Shown here in pieces: positions 9,575 through 17,768 of a stretch of 64,000 bases of DNA. The notes beneath the pieces were generated by a model. That model saw nothing but the letters and a program-made list of their open reading frames with translations. It was not told the origin of the DNA and ran no database searches. Position 1 is the first letter of the stretch; the number at the start of each line of letters is the position of its first letter. Source of the DNA: Chloroflexota bacterium (lineage in GTDB: Bacteria; Chloroflexota; Limnocylindria; QHBO01); contig JBBPIR010000002.1 of NCBI GenBank assembly GCA_038040195.1, forward strand, positions 175,227 to 239,226, in the 5' to 3' direction. The translations under genes were made by a program, and so were the position numbers.

Positions 9575-9955
9575 TTACTCGCCGTTGGGGATCTGGACGC
9601 CGAGGGTAATCGCCGCGGCAATGGCTGCGACGGCTAGGGCCAACGATTCGGTCGGGTCAATTGCCGCGTCGCCGCCGAGGGCTTGGAAGATTGGCCATGG
9701 CAGTGCACCGAAGATGACTGGAGCGACGGTCCAGGCCATGACCAGGGACGTTGGCGCCACCGCTCCGGGAAGATTCAGGGCGCGGGTGGCAACGCCGGTG
9801 AGGAGGCCGAGGAACGCGGCGAGCAGCAGGATGAGGATCACGGCAGGCTCGGGGGCCGCACCGGAGCCTTGAACGAGGCGCACCAGGCCCTGCTGGATGA
9901 CCGCCACCAGCCCAGCCAGCAGGATGGTCAGCAGGACCGCTCGGGCTCCTCTCAT
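9575..9955 (-). CDS. Hypothetical multi-helix membrane protein
   Basis: A 126-aa protein made almost entirely of hydrophobic segments: about four helices, starting at residues 7, 39, 68 and 105. No family is recognised and no catalytic motif is visible. Its ATG overlaps the murC stop (ATGA at 9952-9955), so it is co-translated with murC as the last gene of the long minus-strand run. Placement suggests an envelope role, but this is only inference. Confidence 0.65.
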   Translation of the reverse strand: MRGARAVLLTILLAGLVAVIQQGLVRLVQGSGAAPEPAVILILLLAAFLGLLTGVATRALNLPGAVAPTSLVMAWTVAPVIFGALPWPIFQALGGDAAIDPTESLALAVAAIAAAITLGVQIPNGE

Positions 9956-11364
9956 GACGTCTCCCCCGCCGGGCGAGCGTTCAGAGAAGCGGCTATTTCA
10001 GCGGCAATCTTGTAGCTGGTTCCAATCCCCAAGGTGATCACGGCGTCCCCCGAACGCACATGGTCGGAAACGTATCCAGCGGTCTCGTGGGTATCCCCCG
10101 TCGCGATGGCGGGCACCGCTGACCGTTCCTCGATGGCATCGGCCAACTCCTCGGAGCTCACGATGGTGATGTCCGGATCGCGGGCCGCAAAGACATCGGC
10201 CACCACGACCTCGTCCGCGGATCGAAAGGCCTCTGCGTAGTCATCGAACATCGCCCGCGTGCGGGCGAAGGTGTGGGGCTCGATCACGGCCCACAGCCGC
10301 CGGCCACCCACCCGCTGCCGCGCCCCGGCGAGCGCGGCCCGCACCTCGGTCGGATGGTGGGCGTAGTCGTCGAAAACGAGCACCCCGGCAGTATCCGCGA
10401 TCAGCTCAAGGCGCCGAGAGGCCCCGCTGAAGCCCTCCAGACCGCTTTTGAGGGCCTCTGGGTCGATTCCCAGCTCGCGGGCCATCACGAGCGCACCAAC
10501 CGCATTCAGGACGTTGTGCGCGCCGGCCAGGCGCGATCGGTACCGAAGGCCGAAGAGGTCGAAGCTGGTGCCGTCCCGATCGAAGCCGACGTCGGTTGCC
10601 GCGTTATCGGTTCCGGCGCCGTATTGAATCAGGCGGCCGTCCCAGCCGTCCAGGTGTTCCAGCACCGCATCGGTCCCTCGATCCTCCGCCAAGGCCACCA
10701 GGAGCCGTCCCCCAGCCCGCTCGTCGGTGCTCATGCCTCCCAGGAAGCGTGCGAACATCTCGAACACCGCCTCCTCGTCGGCAAAGACGTCGGGGTGATC
10801 CATCTCGATGGTCGTCAGCAGGACTGCGGCGGGGTGCAGGTGGAGGAAGTTGCCGTCATATTCGTCGGCCTCGGCCACGAACTCCGCTCCCCCACCGGCC
10901 AGCGCCGAGGCGCCCCAGGCCGGCACCAGGGCGCCAACTTCGACCGTCGGATCGCGTCCGGCGTCGACCAGCAGGTGACCGAGGAGTGCGGTGGCGGTGG
11001 ACTTGCCATGGGTGCCGGCCACGGCCACCCCGAGGCGACCCCGCTCCCCCATCAGCTCCCCAAGGATGGCCTGCCAGGGGACGACCGGGATGTCGCGATC
11101 GCCGGCGGCGATGAGCTCGGGCAGGTCGGGCTGGAGGCGGAGCGCGGCGCTCACGGCCACTCGGTCGACTCCCTCCAGGTGAGCCGGATCGTGCCCGGTC
11201 GCAACCGCCACGCCGAGTGCGGTCAGTGGCTCCGTGTAGGCCGAGGGGCCAGCAGCATCGCAGCCGTCAACCTGCGCCTTGGCGTGCGCCGCGAGCAGGG
11301 CCGTCCCTGCGGCCCCGGCGCCGGAGATGCCAATGACGTGGATCCGCTCGCCGGGCCGAACCAT
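9952..11364 (-). CDS. murC: UDP-N-acetylmuramate--L-alanine ligase
   Basis: A 470-aa cytoplasmic ligase adding L-Ala to UDP-MurNAc in peptidoglycan synthesis. The N-terminal Rossmann loop GISGAGAAGTALL (12-24), ATP-binding GTHGKST (117-123), ADEYDGNFLHLHP, TTIEMDHPDVF, and AHNVLNAVGAL and DDYAHHPTEVRAAL of the C-terminal domain are all present. ATG 11364 overlaps the pncC stop (ATGA). An open frame extending further upstream into pncC lacks Mur similarity and is rejected. No murB, ftsQ or other dcw genes accompany it. Confidence 0.95.
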   Translation of the reverse strand: MVRPGERIHVIGISGAGAAGTALLAAHAKAQVDGCDAAGPSAYTEPLTALGVAVATGHDPAHLEGVDRVAVSAALRLQPDLPELIAAGDRDIPVVPWQAILGELMGERGRLGVAVAGTHGKSTATALLGHLLVDAGRDPTVEVGALVPAWGASALAGGGAEFVAEADEYDGNFLHLHPAAVLLTTIEMDHPDVFADEEAVFEMFARFLGGMSTDERAGGRLLVALAEDRGTDAVLEHLDGWDGRLIQYGAGTDNAATDVGFDRDGTSFDLFGLRYRSRLAGAHNVLNAVGALVMARELGIDPEALKSGLEGFSGASRRLELIADTAGVLVFDDYAHHPTEVRAALAGARQRVGGRRLWAVIEPHTFARTRAMFDDYAEAFRSADEVVVADVFAARDPDITIVSSEELADAIEERSAVPAIATGDTHETAGYVSDHVRSGDAVITLGIGTSYKIAAEIAASLNARPAGETS

Positions 11365-11867
11365 CAGCCGGCTTCGATCTCTCGTATCGCCAGCTCCAGG
11401 GCGGCCAATGCTGCCTCGGCCTTGTTGCCCTCGCGGTCGCGGGTGTACACGTGACGCTCCACGGTGGCCGGATGACCGCGCCGGCACGCGGCCACGAAAT
11501 GGAGGCCGATCGGCTTGGCCGAGCCGTCGGCATCCGGGCCGGCGATGCCGGTCACGGCCACGGCCAAGTCGGTATCGAATCGGCTCCGCACACCTTCCGC
11601 CATGGCCTCCGCCACCTCGGCGCTCACCGCGCCATGGGCGGCGATCAGGTCCTCCGGGATCCCCAGCTGCAACGACTTGGCCAGGTTCGAATAGGCGATC
11701 ACCCCGCCCACGTAGTAGCGGCTGGCGCCCTGAACCATCGTGATGGCGTGACCGATGAGCCCCCCCGTGGACGACTCCGCGCTGCTGAGCGTCCATTCCC
11801 CGGCCACGAGCGCCGCGGCCAGGCGGTTGGCAGCTGCGGCGAGGTCACGGTCTTCAGGTGCAGTCAT
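11364..11867 (-). CDS. pncC: Nicotinamide-nucleotide amidohydrolase (CinA C-terminal domain)
   Basis: A 167-aa stand-alone CinA-C/PncC domain, which deamidates NMN to nicotinate mononucleotide for pyridine nucleotide recycling. Diagnostic motifs are AESSTGGLIGHAIT, GGVIAYSNLAKSLQLG, HGAVSAEVAEAMAEGVR and AVTGIAGPD. The N-terminal molybdopterin-like domain of full CinA is absent. It sits 10 bp after yajQ and overlaps murC, so it belongs to the same transcript. Confidence 0.9.
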   Translation of the reverse strand: MTAPEDRDLAAAANRLAAALVAGEWTLSSAESSTGGLIGHAITMVQGASRYYVGGVIAYSNLAKSLQLGIPEDLIAAHGAVSAEVAEAMAEGVRSRFDTDLAVAVTGIAGPDADGSAKPIGLHFVAACRRGHPATVERHVYTRDREGNKAEAALAALELAIREIEAG

Positions 11868-11877
11868 CGGGCCTCAG

Positions 11878-12366
11878 TCATCGGTAGTTGATGAACTGGA
11901 GGGCGACCGGGTAGTCCAGCGCGCGCAGGTCAGCGATCACGGCCTGGAGCAGGTCCTTCTTGGGCGCCGACACCCGGAGCGCGTCACCCTGGATCGAGAC
12001 CTTGACCTTGGGGAACTGCTCGCGCACGTGCCGCGAGAGCTCGCGGCCCTGGTCGGCGTTCAACCCTTTTCGAAGGCCGATGACCTGGCGCACGGTGCCC
12101 CCCGCGGCAGGCTCCAGCTTGCCCCAGTCGAAGATCTTCAGTGAGAGTCCGCGCCGGACGGCCTTGGTCTGCACCAGGTCCTTGACCGCCGCCGCCCGGA
12201 ACTCGTCATCCGCGACCAGCGTGACCTCGGCCTTGCCCAGCTCGAGGGTGGATTTGCTTCCCTTGAAGTCGTACCGGGTCGCGATCTCGCGCCGGACCTG
12301 GTCGAGCGCGTTGACCAGCTCCTGCTGGTCGAAGTCGCTCACCACGTCGAACGAGAAGTCGGCCAT
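11878..12366 (-). CDS. yajQ: YajQ-family nucleotide-binding protein
   Basis: A 162-aa protein of the YajQ/UPF0234 family, members of which bind cyclic di-GMP in Xanthomonas and Pseudomonas. Typical segments are FSFDVVSDFDQQELVNALDQ, ATRYDFKGSK, GLSLKIFDWGKLEPAAGG, IGLRKGLNADQGRELSR and a C-terminal VALQFINYR. Its presence beside a GGDEF-EAL protein elsewhere in the window is consistent with active c-di-GMP signalling. It begins 31 bp after rodZ on the same strand. Confidence 0.93.
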   Translation of the reverse strand: MADFSFDVVSDFDQQELVNALDQVRREIATRYDFKGSKSTLELGKAEVTLVADDEFRAAAVKDLVQTKAVRRGLSLKIFDWGKLEPAAGGTVRQVIGLRKGLNADQGRELSRHVREQFPKVKVSIQGDALRVSAPKKDLLQAVIADLRALDYPVALQFINYR

Positions 12367-12397
12367 GCGTCGTTATCTTGCCGTATCGGTTCGGTGC

Positions 12398-13138
12398 TTA
12401 TGGGGCCGGCGGCGACGGCGAACCGAGGCCTGGACTGCCGCTGGGCGCCGGTGACTGGGGGTCCAGGGTGACCGTGATGGTGCGGCGCACCTGGTCCGAC
12501 GATCGCCCGGTGACAGGATCGGTTGCGACCAAGGTGATCACGTTCGAGCCGGGCACAAGCTTGACCCGGATCGTGAACAATCCGCTGGCGGACGCGGTGG
12601 AAGTGGGGTTCTCGCGCAGCCCATCCACCGCGATCTGCGCGTCGGGAACGGTCTCCCCGCGTACCACGTACGAGGTGCCGGCGTAGGCGGCCAGGTCAGT
12701 AGCCGGATCGGTCACGGTCAAATCCGGCGTGGCGGCGAAGGTCAGGAACTGGTAGGCCAGGTAGCCCACGAATGCGACCACGAGCACAATCAGGCCGGCC
12801 GTGGCTATCCGGGTGGGGGTGAGGATCAGGGCGCCGCCGCGACGGACATCGATCGGGCGAAGCGGGGTGATAGCCGCCCGCGGGGCATCCTCCGAGGTGG
12901 CCTCCAGCCGGTAGAGGTCAAGGCACAGCTCGGGGTTCAGGCCAAGGTATAGGGCGTAGTTGCGGACGAAGCCGCGGGTGTAGACGGGGCTCGGGAGGTC
13001 CCGATAGTCACCCTGCTCCAGGGCAATCAGGTAGCGGGTCCGGATCCGTGTCTCGCGCTCGGCGCGGGCCAGGTCCCAGCGCTTGGCCTCGCGGGCCGCC
13101 CGGAGCATGTGCCCCAGGGTGCGGCCGCCGTGGGTCAT
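12398..13138 (-). CDS. RodZ-like helix-turn-helix membrane protein
   Basis: A 246-aa protein with an N-terminal cytoplasmic HTH (LGHMLRAAREAKRWDLARAE ... TRIRTRYLIALEQGDY, VYTRGFVRNYALYLGL), a single membrane segment at about 112-133, then a periplasmic or extracellular beta-rich region (PDLTVTDPATDL ... NVITLVATDP) and a Pro/Ser-rich tail. This is the domain order of RodZ, which links MreB to the cell-wall elongation machinery. The extracellular part looks like an Ig/cadherin-type fold rather than DUF4115. Its start overlaps the ftsK stop by four bases. Confidence 0.8.
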   Translation of the reverse strand: MTHGGRTLGHMLRAAREAKRWDLARAERETRIRTRYLIALEQGDYRDLPSPVYTRGFVRNYALYLGLNPELCLDLYRLEATSEDAPRAAITPLRPIDVRRGGALILTPTRIATAGLIVLVVAFVGYLAYQFLTFAATPDLTVTDPATDLAAYAGTSYVVRGETVPDAQIAVDGLRENPTSTASASGLFTIRVKLVPGSNVITLVATDPVTGRSSDQVRRTITVTLDPQSPAPSGSPGLGSPSPPAP

Positions 13139-15417
13139 GCCTCATCCTCACCCGGCCCGATCTCCCCGCCCCACCCGTCGGGCGTCATGAGCACCTCGCG
13201 GAAACGGCTGCCGTCAGCCGGACCCACGATGCCCCGATCCTCCATCTGGTCCAGGATGCGGGCCGCTCGGGCGTATCCGACCCGCAGCCGACGCTGGAGC
13301 AGCGAGGCCGACGCCTTGTCCGAGCGGCGGACGACGTCGATCGCCTGCCGCAGCAGCGGGTCGGCATCGGCGTCCTCGCCCGCTCCATCGGCGCTCCGGC
13401 CATCTCGCTTGGCGGCCGTGATCTCGGTCCGGTAGCGGGGCGCGCCCTGGGCCCGCCAGAAGCGGGCCAGCTTCTCGATCTCGGGATCGGTGACCAGGAC
13501 GCCCTGGAGTCGCACGCCACGCGGCGAGTCGATCGGCAGATACAGCATGTCGCCGCGGCCCAGCAGGTCCTCGGCGCCGACCGCGTCCAGGATGGTGCGG
13601 CTGTCCACGCCGCTGGTCATGGCGAACGCGATGCGCGACGGGATGTTGGCCTTGATCAATCCGGTGACGACCTGGACCGATGGGCGCTGGGTGGCGACCA
13701 CCAGGTGGATGCCGGTCGCCCGCGCCAGCTGGGCGATGCGGGTGACGGTGGCCTCGACCTCGTAGGCGCTCATCATCATCAGGTCGGCCAGCTCGTCGAT
13801 GATCACGATGATGTACGGCATCCGCGCCTCGTCGGCGCGCAGCTCGGCGTTGTAGCCGGCGATGTTGCGCACCCCGCGCTGGGCGAACTCGTGGTAGCGG
13901 CTCTCCATCGTCCCGACCGTCCACTTCAGGGCGTTGACCGCCTTGTCGGTGTCGACGATGACCTCGGTCAGCAGGTGCGGCAGACCGCGGTACTGCGCCA
14001 GCTCGACGCGCTTGGGGTCGATGAGGATGAGCTTCACCTCGTCAGGTCGGTTGCGCATGACGAGGGAGCAGATCAGCGCGTTGACGCACACGCTCTTGCC
14101 CGATCCGGTGGCTCCGGCGATGAGCAGGTGCGGCATGCGCGACAGGTCCGCGGCCACCGGCTGGCCGGCCACGTCCTGGCCCAACGCGAAGGCCAGGTCG
14201 CCCTCGCTGGCGATCTGCTGGAACGCCTTCGAGCCGAGGACCTCCTTGAGGGTCACCAGGTCGAAGGCCGCGTTCGGGATCTCGACCCCCACGTAGGGTT
14301 CGCCGGGGATGGGCGCCTCGATCCGGATCGAGCGGGCGGACAGGGCGAGTGCCAGGTTGTCGGCCAGCCCCTGGATCCGCGACAGCTTGATCCCCGGCTC
14401 CACGTCCAGTGCGTACTGGGTCACGACGGGGCCTTCCTGGATGCGGGCGACCTTTACGCCGATATCGAAGCTGGACAGCGTTTGGCGGATGAGCTGTCCC
14501 TTGGCCGTGAGGTCCATCTGCGCCGGACCGTTGCCCGGCGCATCGGCCAGCAAGCCCAAGTCGGGCAGGATCCAGCTCTGGGCCGCCCGTTCGAGTGCCG
14601 CGTCGGCCGCCTCCCGCTCCCCCACCTCGGCCAGGTGGGCGGTCTCGCCGGATTCCAGCTCACCGTGGGTCAGACTCTCGTCGTCCAGCACCGCCACGCC
14701 CCCGCCGGGCAGCGCGCCCGCCCCGGCCGTGGCAAGTGCCGGCTCGGGACGTTGTCGCCGGAGGATGACGGGCGGCTCGTCCGGCGCCGAGCTCCGCGCG
14801 GGAGGCGACATGCCCGGCCCCGTGGCTGCCCGGGCGCTCGCGGCCGCGGCGGCCGCCGGTCCGACCTCCCGACCATGCGACCAGGCCGCGAACACGTCCC
14901 CGATGGTCATGTTGAAGAACAGGAGGAAGCCCACCACCAGGAGCAGGAACAGGACGATGGCCGCGCCCGCGCTGCCGAGCAGCACGACGAGCGGGGCACA
15001 AACCAGGGTCCCGATGACGCCTCCCCCATCCCCCGTCGGGACGACGGCGCCGGGGCCGCCTACCGCAAGCTGGAAGATCCCCTGCAGCGACAGGGTGACG
15101 AGGACCACGCCGAGGGCCGAGATGATGCGTTCGGTGGGCACCGAGCGCATCCAGAGCATCAGCGCGAAGAGCAGCAGCAGCGCGGGCGCGAAGAAGAACC
15201 CCCACCCGAGCAGGGTCTTCAGGAAGTCGCGCCACAGGGTCACCCCGGCCGCCGCGTCCGGCGTGGCCAGGGCCAGGAGCGACACCAGCGCCAACACGAC
15301 GAGGGCCAGAGCGCCCACCTCGCGAACGACCCGGCGGCTGATGCGGAGGCCTGTGTTGGCGGCCCGTCGAGCCCGTTTCTGGCGGCGAGACCGCGACCTC
15401 GATCGTGCCTTGACCAT
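13135..15417 (-). CDS. ftsK: DNA translocase FtsK/SpoIIIE
   Basis: A 760-aa septal DNA pump that clears chromosomes from the division site. About four membrane helices occupy residues 30-170, followed by a short low-complexity linker. The motor carries Walker A GATGSGKSVCVNAL (near 430) and Walker B YIIVIIDELADLMM. The C-terminal gamma winged helix (DKASASLLQRRLRVGYARAARILDQMEDRG) recognises KOPS-like sequences. It lies 6 bp after rnj and overlaps rodZ. Long plus-strand open frames across it are antisense shadows. Confidence 0.97.
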   Translation of the reverse strand: MVKARSRSRSRRQKRARRAANTGLRISRRVVREVGALALVVLALVSLLALATPDAAAGVTLWRDFLKTLLGWGFFFAPALLLLFALMLWMRSVPTERIISALGVVLVTLSLQGIFQLAVGGPGAVVPTGDGGGVIGTLVCAPLVVLLGSAGAAIVLFLLLVVGFLLFFNMTIGDVFAAWSHGREVGPAAAAAASARAATGPGMSPPARSSAPDEPPVILRRQRPEPALATAGAGALPGGGVAVLDDESLTHGELESGETAHLAEVGEREAADAALERAAQSWILPDLGLLADAPGNGPAQMDLTAKGQLIRQTLSSFDIGVKVARIQEGPVVTQYALDVEPGIKLSRIQGLADNLALALSARSIRIEAPIPGEPYVGVEIPNAAFDLVTLKEVLGSKAFQQIASEGDLAFALGQDVAGQPVAADLSRMPHLLIAGATGSGKSVCVNALICSLVMRNRPDEVKLILIDPKRVELAQYRGLPHLLTEVIVDTDKAVNALKWTVGTMESRYHEFAQRGVRNIAGYNAELRADEARMPYIIVIIDELADLMMMSAYEVEATVTRIAQLARATGIHLVVATQRPSVQVVTGLIKANIPSRIAFAMTSGVDSRTILDAVGAEDLLGRGDMLYLPIDSPRGVRLQGVLVTDPEIEKLARFWRAQGAPRYRTEITAAKRDGRSADGAGEDADADPLLRQAIDVVRRSDKASASLLQRRLRVGYARAARILDQMEDRGIVGPADGSRFREVLMTPDGWGGEIGPGEDEA

Positions 15418-15423
15418 CGGGGC

Positions 15424-17085
15424 TCAGACCTCCAGCACGATGGGTAGGATCATGGGGCGGCGGTGCGTCTTCTCGTAGAAGAAGCGGCTCAGGACGTCGT
15501 GGATCTTGGTCTTCAGGTAGCCCGGCTCCGCCCCATGCCCGTCTCCCCCCTTGTTCAGCTCCGCGGCCAGATGTGCCCGAGCCTCCTCCAGCAGCGGATC
15601 ATCCGCATCAGGCAGGAAGCCGCGACCGATGAGGTCCGGGCCGCCGACCGTGCGTCCGGTGGCCGTGGCCACCGTCAGCGCGACCATGACAACCCCGTCG
15701 CTGGCCAGTGCCCGGCGGTCGCGGAGGATGACCCCGTCCACGCCATCCACCGCTGCCAGGCCGTCCACCAGCACTGCACCCGCCGTCACGCTCCCCGCCA
15801 GGCGGGCCACGCGACCGTCGAATTCGACCACCTGGCCATTCTGCAGGACGAAGATGCGGTCCACCGCCACGCCGGCTCCCTCTGCCAGCAGGGCGTGCTG
15901 GACGAGCATCCGGTACTCACCGTGGATCGGGATGAAGTGGCGTGGTTTGGCAAGGCCGAGCATGAGCTTCAGCTCCTCGCGCGAGCCGTGGCCCGACACG
16001 TGGCAGTGGGTGACAGGCTCGTAATGGACCATCGCCCCTTCCTTGAAGAGGTTGTCGATGGTCCGGGCCACCGCTTCCTCGTTGCCGGGGATGGGCGAGG
16101 CGGACACGATCACCGTGTCGCCGGGCACGATCGTGATGCTCCGATGGTCGCGGCTGCTCATCCGCGTCAGCCCGGACATCGGTTCGCCCTGGGAGCCGGT
16201 GGTCACCACCACCAGCTGCGATGGATCGATGCGCTCCAGCTGGTTCTTGGCGACCACCGTCCCGTCCCGCCCATCGAGATACCCCAGCTCGGTGGCGATG
16301 GCGGCGTTCTGCTCCATGCTGCGCCCCAGCAGGACGACCTTGCGTCCGTGCTCGGCCGCGGCGTCGATGGCCTGCTGGACCCGCCCGATGTTCGAGGCGA
16401 AGGTGGCCATTATGACCCGCCCCTCGGCCGCCCCGATCAACTGGCGCAGGGACTCACCGACGGTCGCCTCCGACAGCGTGTAGCCGTCACGCTCGGCGCG
16501 GGTCGAGTCGGACAGCAGGAAGTCGACCCCCTGGCGCCCCCATTCGGCGATCAGGCCCAGGTCGGCGCGCGTCCCGTCGGGCGGGGTGTGGTCGAACTTG
16601 AAGTCCCCGGTATGGATGATCGTGCCCCGCGCGTGGCGGATCGCGAAGCCGACCCCACCCGGGATCGAGTGGTTGACGCGGAACGGCGTCACCCGGAAGG
16701 CGCCGACCGCGAACTCCGTTCCGGGCTCCACCTCATGCAGGGTGGTGGCGCCCATGAGCTTGTGCTCGCGCAGCTTCCCGGTGACCAGGCCGATGGTGAG
16801 CTTGGTGGCAAAGATCGGGGTGCCGGACAGGCGAGGCAGGACGTAGGGCAGGCCGCCGGTATGGTCCTCGTGGCCGTGGGTCAGCAGGATGCCGCGCACC
16901 GCGTCGCGCCGCTCGGCCAGGTACGTCGCATCGGGGACCACGAGGTCGATCCCGAGCATCTCGGGCTCGGGGAAGGCCAGCCCGCAGTCGACGACCACGA
17001 TCTCGTCATCGGCTTCGATGGCGGTGATGTTCTTGCCCACCTCGCCGACCCCACCCAGGGGAATGATTCGGAGCGTGCCTGGCAT
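15424..17085 (-). CDS. rnj: Ribonuclease J
   Basis: A 553-aa metallo-beta-lactamase/beta-CASP RNase with 5'-3' exo- and endonuclease activity. The zinc motif HGHEDH is at residues 70-75, with further ligands in HTGDFKFDHTP and the beta-CASP motifs DSTRAERDGYTLSE and HVSGHGSREELKLML. The C-terminal end (ILPIVLEV) follows family form. Only one RNase J paralogue is present here. It lies between a type-4 UDG and ftsK and just downstream of pnp, so two RNA-decay enzymes are co-transcribed. Confidence 0.96.
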   Translation of the reverse strand: MPGTLRIIPLGGVGEVGKNITAIEADDEIVVVDCGLAFPEPEMLGIDLVVPDATYLAERRDAVRGILLTHGHEDHTGGLPYVLPRLSGTPIFATKLTIGLVTGKLREHKLMGATTLHEVEPGTEFAVGAFRVTPFRVNHSIPGGVGFAIRHARGTIIHTGDFKFDHTPPDGTRADLGLIAEWGRQGVDFLLSDSTRAERDGYTLSEATVGESLRQLIGAAEGRVIMATFASNIGRVQQAIDAAAEHGRKVVLLGRSMEQNAAIATELGYLDGRDGTVVAKNQLERIDPSQLVVVTTGSQGEPMSGLTRMSSRDHRSITIVPGDTVIVSASPIPGNEEAVARTIDNLFKEGAMVHYEPVTHCHVSGHGSREELKLMLGLAKPRHFIPIHGEYRMLVQHALLAEGAGVAVDRIFVLQNGQVVEFDGRVARLAGSVTAGAVLVDGLAAVDGVDGVILRDRRALASDGVVMVALTVATATGRTVGGPDLIGRGFLPDADDPLLEEARAHLAAELNKGGDGHGAEPGYLKTKIHDVLSRFFYEKTHRRPMILPIVLEV

Positions 17086-17093
17086 CGCGTCCT

Positions 17094-17753
17094 CTAGAAC
17101 AGTGTCATCTGTCGGTCATCGTCAACTCGGCTGAGCACCGGCGGTTGGGCCGAGGCCCTGGGAGCACTCTCTTCCCGCTCCGCCGCGAGAGCGTCGCGGG
17201 CTGCCAGCAGCGCCGCCGGCAGGCCACGGAAGTCGCGCGCCAGCGTCTCTCGGAGGGCGGACGACCGCAACGCGGCAGCCGGATGGTACATCGGCAATAC
17301 GAACCGACCGCCCGCCCGCCGCAGCCGCCCATGCGCCTCGGAGATGCGCGCCCCGGGCAGATAGCGCTGCAGGGAGTGCCGGCCAAGCGTCACCACCAGA
17401 ACCGGGTCCAGGGCGTGCTCCTGGCGGTCGAGATAGGGCGAGCAGGCTTCGATCTCCGACGGCTCCGGGTCTCGGTTTCCCGGCGGCCGGCACTTCACCA
17501 CGTTGGTGATGAACACGTCACTCCGCTGCCAGCCAATCGCGTGCAGCAGCTCTTCGAGCAGCTGCCCGGCCGGGCCCACGAAGGGCCGCCCCGTGGCGTC
17601 CTCGCGCTGGCCCGGACCCTCCCCCACCAACAACACGTCGCTGATCGCGTTCCCCTCGCCGGGAACGGCGAGCGTGCGCCCGGTCGCCAGCGGACAGCGG
17701 GTGCAGGCCCGGACCTCGGCCGCTACCGCGGCGAGATCGGCCTCCCCGCTCAT
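17094..17753 (-). CDS. Type-4 uracil-DNA glycosylase (Fe-S)
   Basis: A 219-aa family-4 UDG that excises uracil from DNA. It has the [17 protein letters not shown] active-site motif (starting at residue 44) and the MYHPAA motif. Four cysteines for a 4Fe-4S cluster are C17, C20 and the pair in [18 protein letters not shown]. It lies 15 bp after pnp and 8 bp before rnj. Grouping with RNA genes appears to be operon convenience. Confidence 0.93.
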   Translation of the reverse strand: MSGEADLAAVAAEVRACTRCPLATGRTLAVPGEGNAISDVLLVGEGPGQREDATGRPFVGPAGQLLEELLHAIGWQRSDVFITNVVKCRPPGNRDPEPSEIEACSPYLDRQEHALDPVLVVTLGRHSLQRYLPGARISEAHGRLRRAGGRFVLPMYHPAAALRSSALRETLARDFRGLPAALLAARDALAAEREESAPRASAQPPVLSRVDDDRQMTLF

Positions 17754-17768
17754 CGGGGACGCCGGTGC

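Noticed and set aside
13048-15447. Very long plus-strand open frame antisense to ftsK
   Set aside because: High-GC codon structure produces such frames; the translation is low-complexity Arg/Gly/Asp/His-rich and ftsK on the minus strand is unmistakable.
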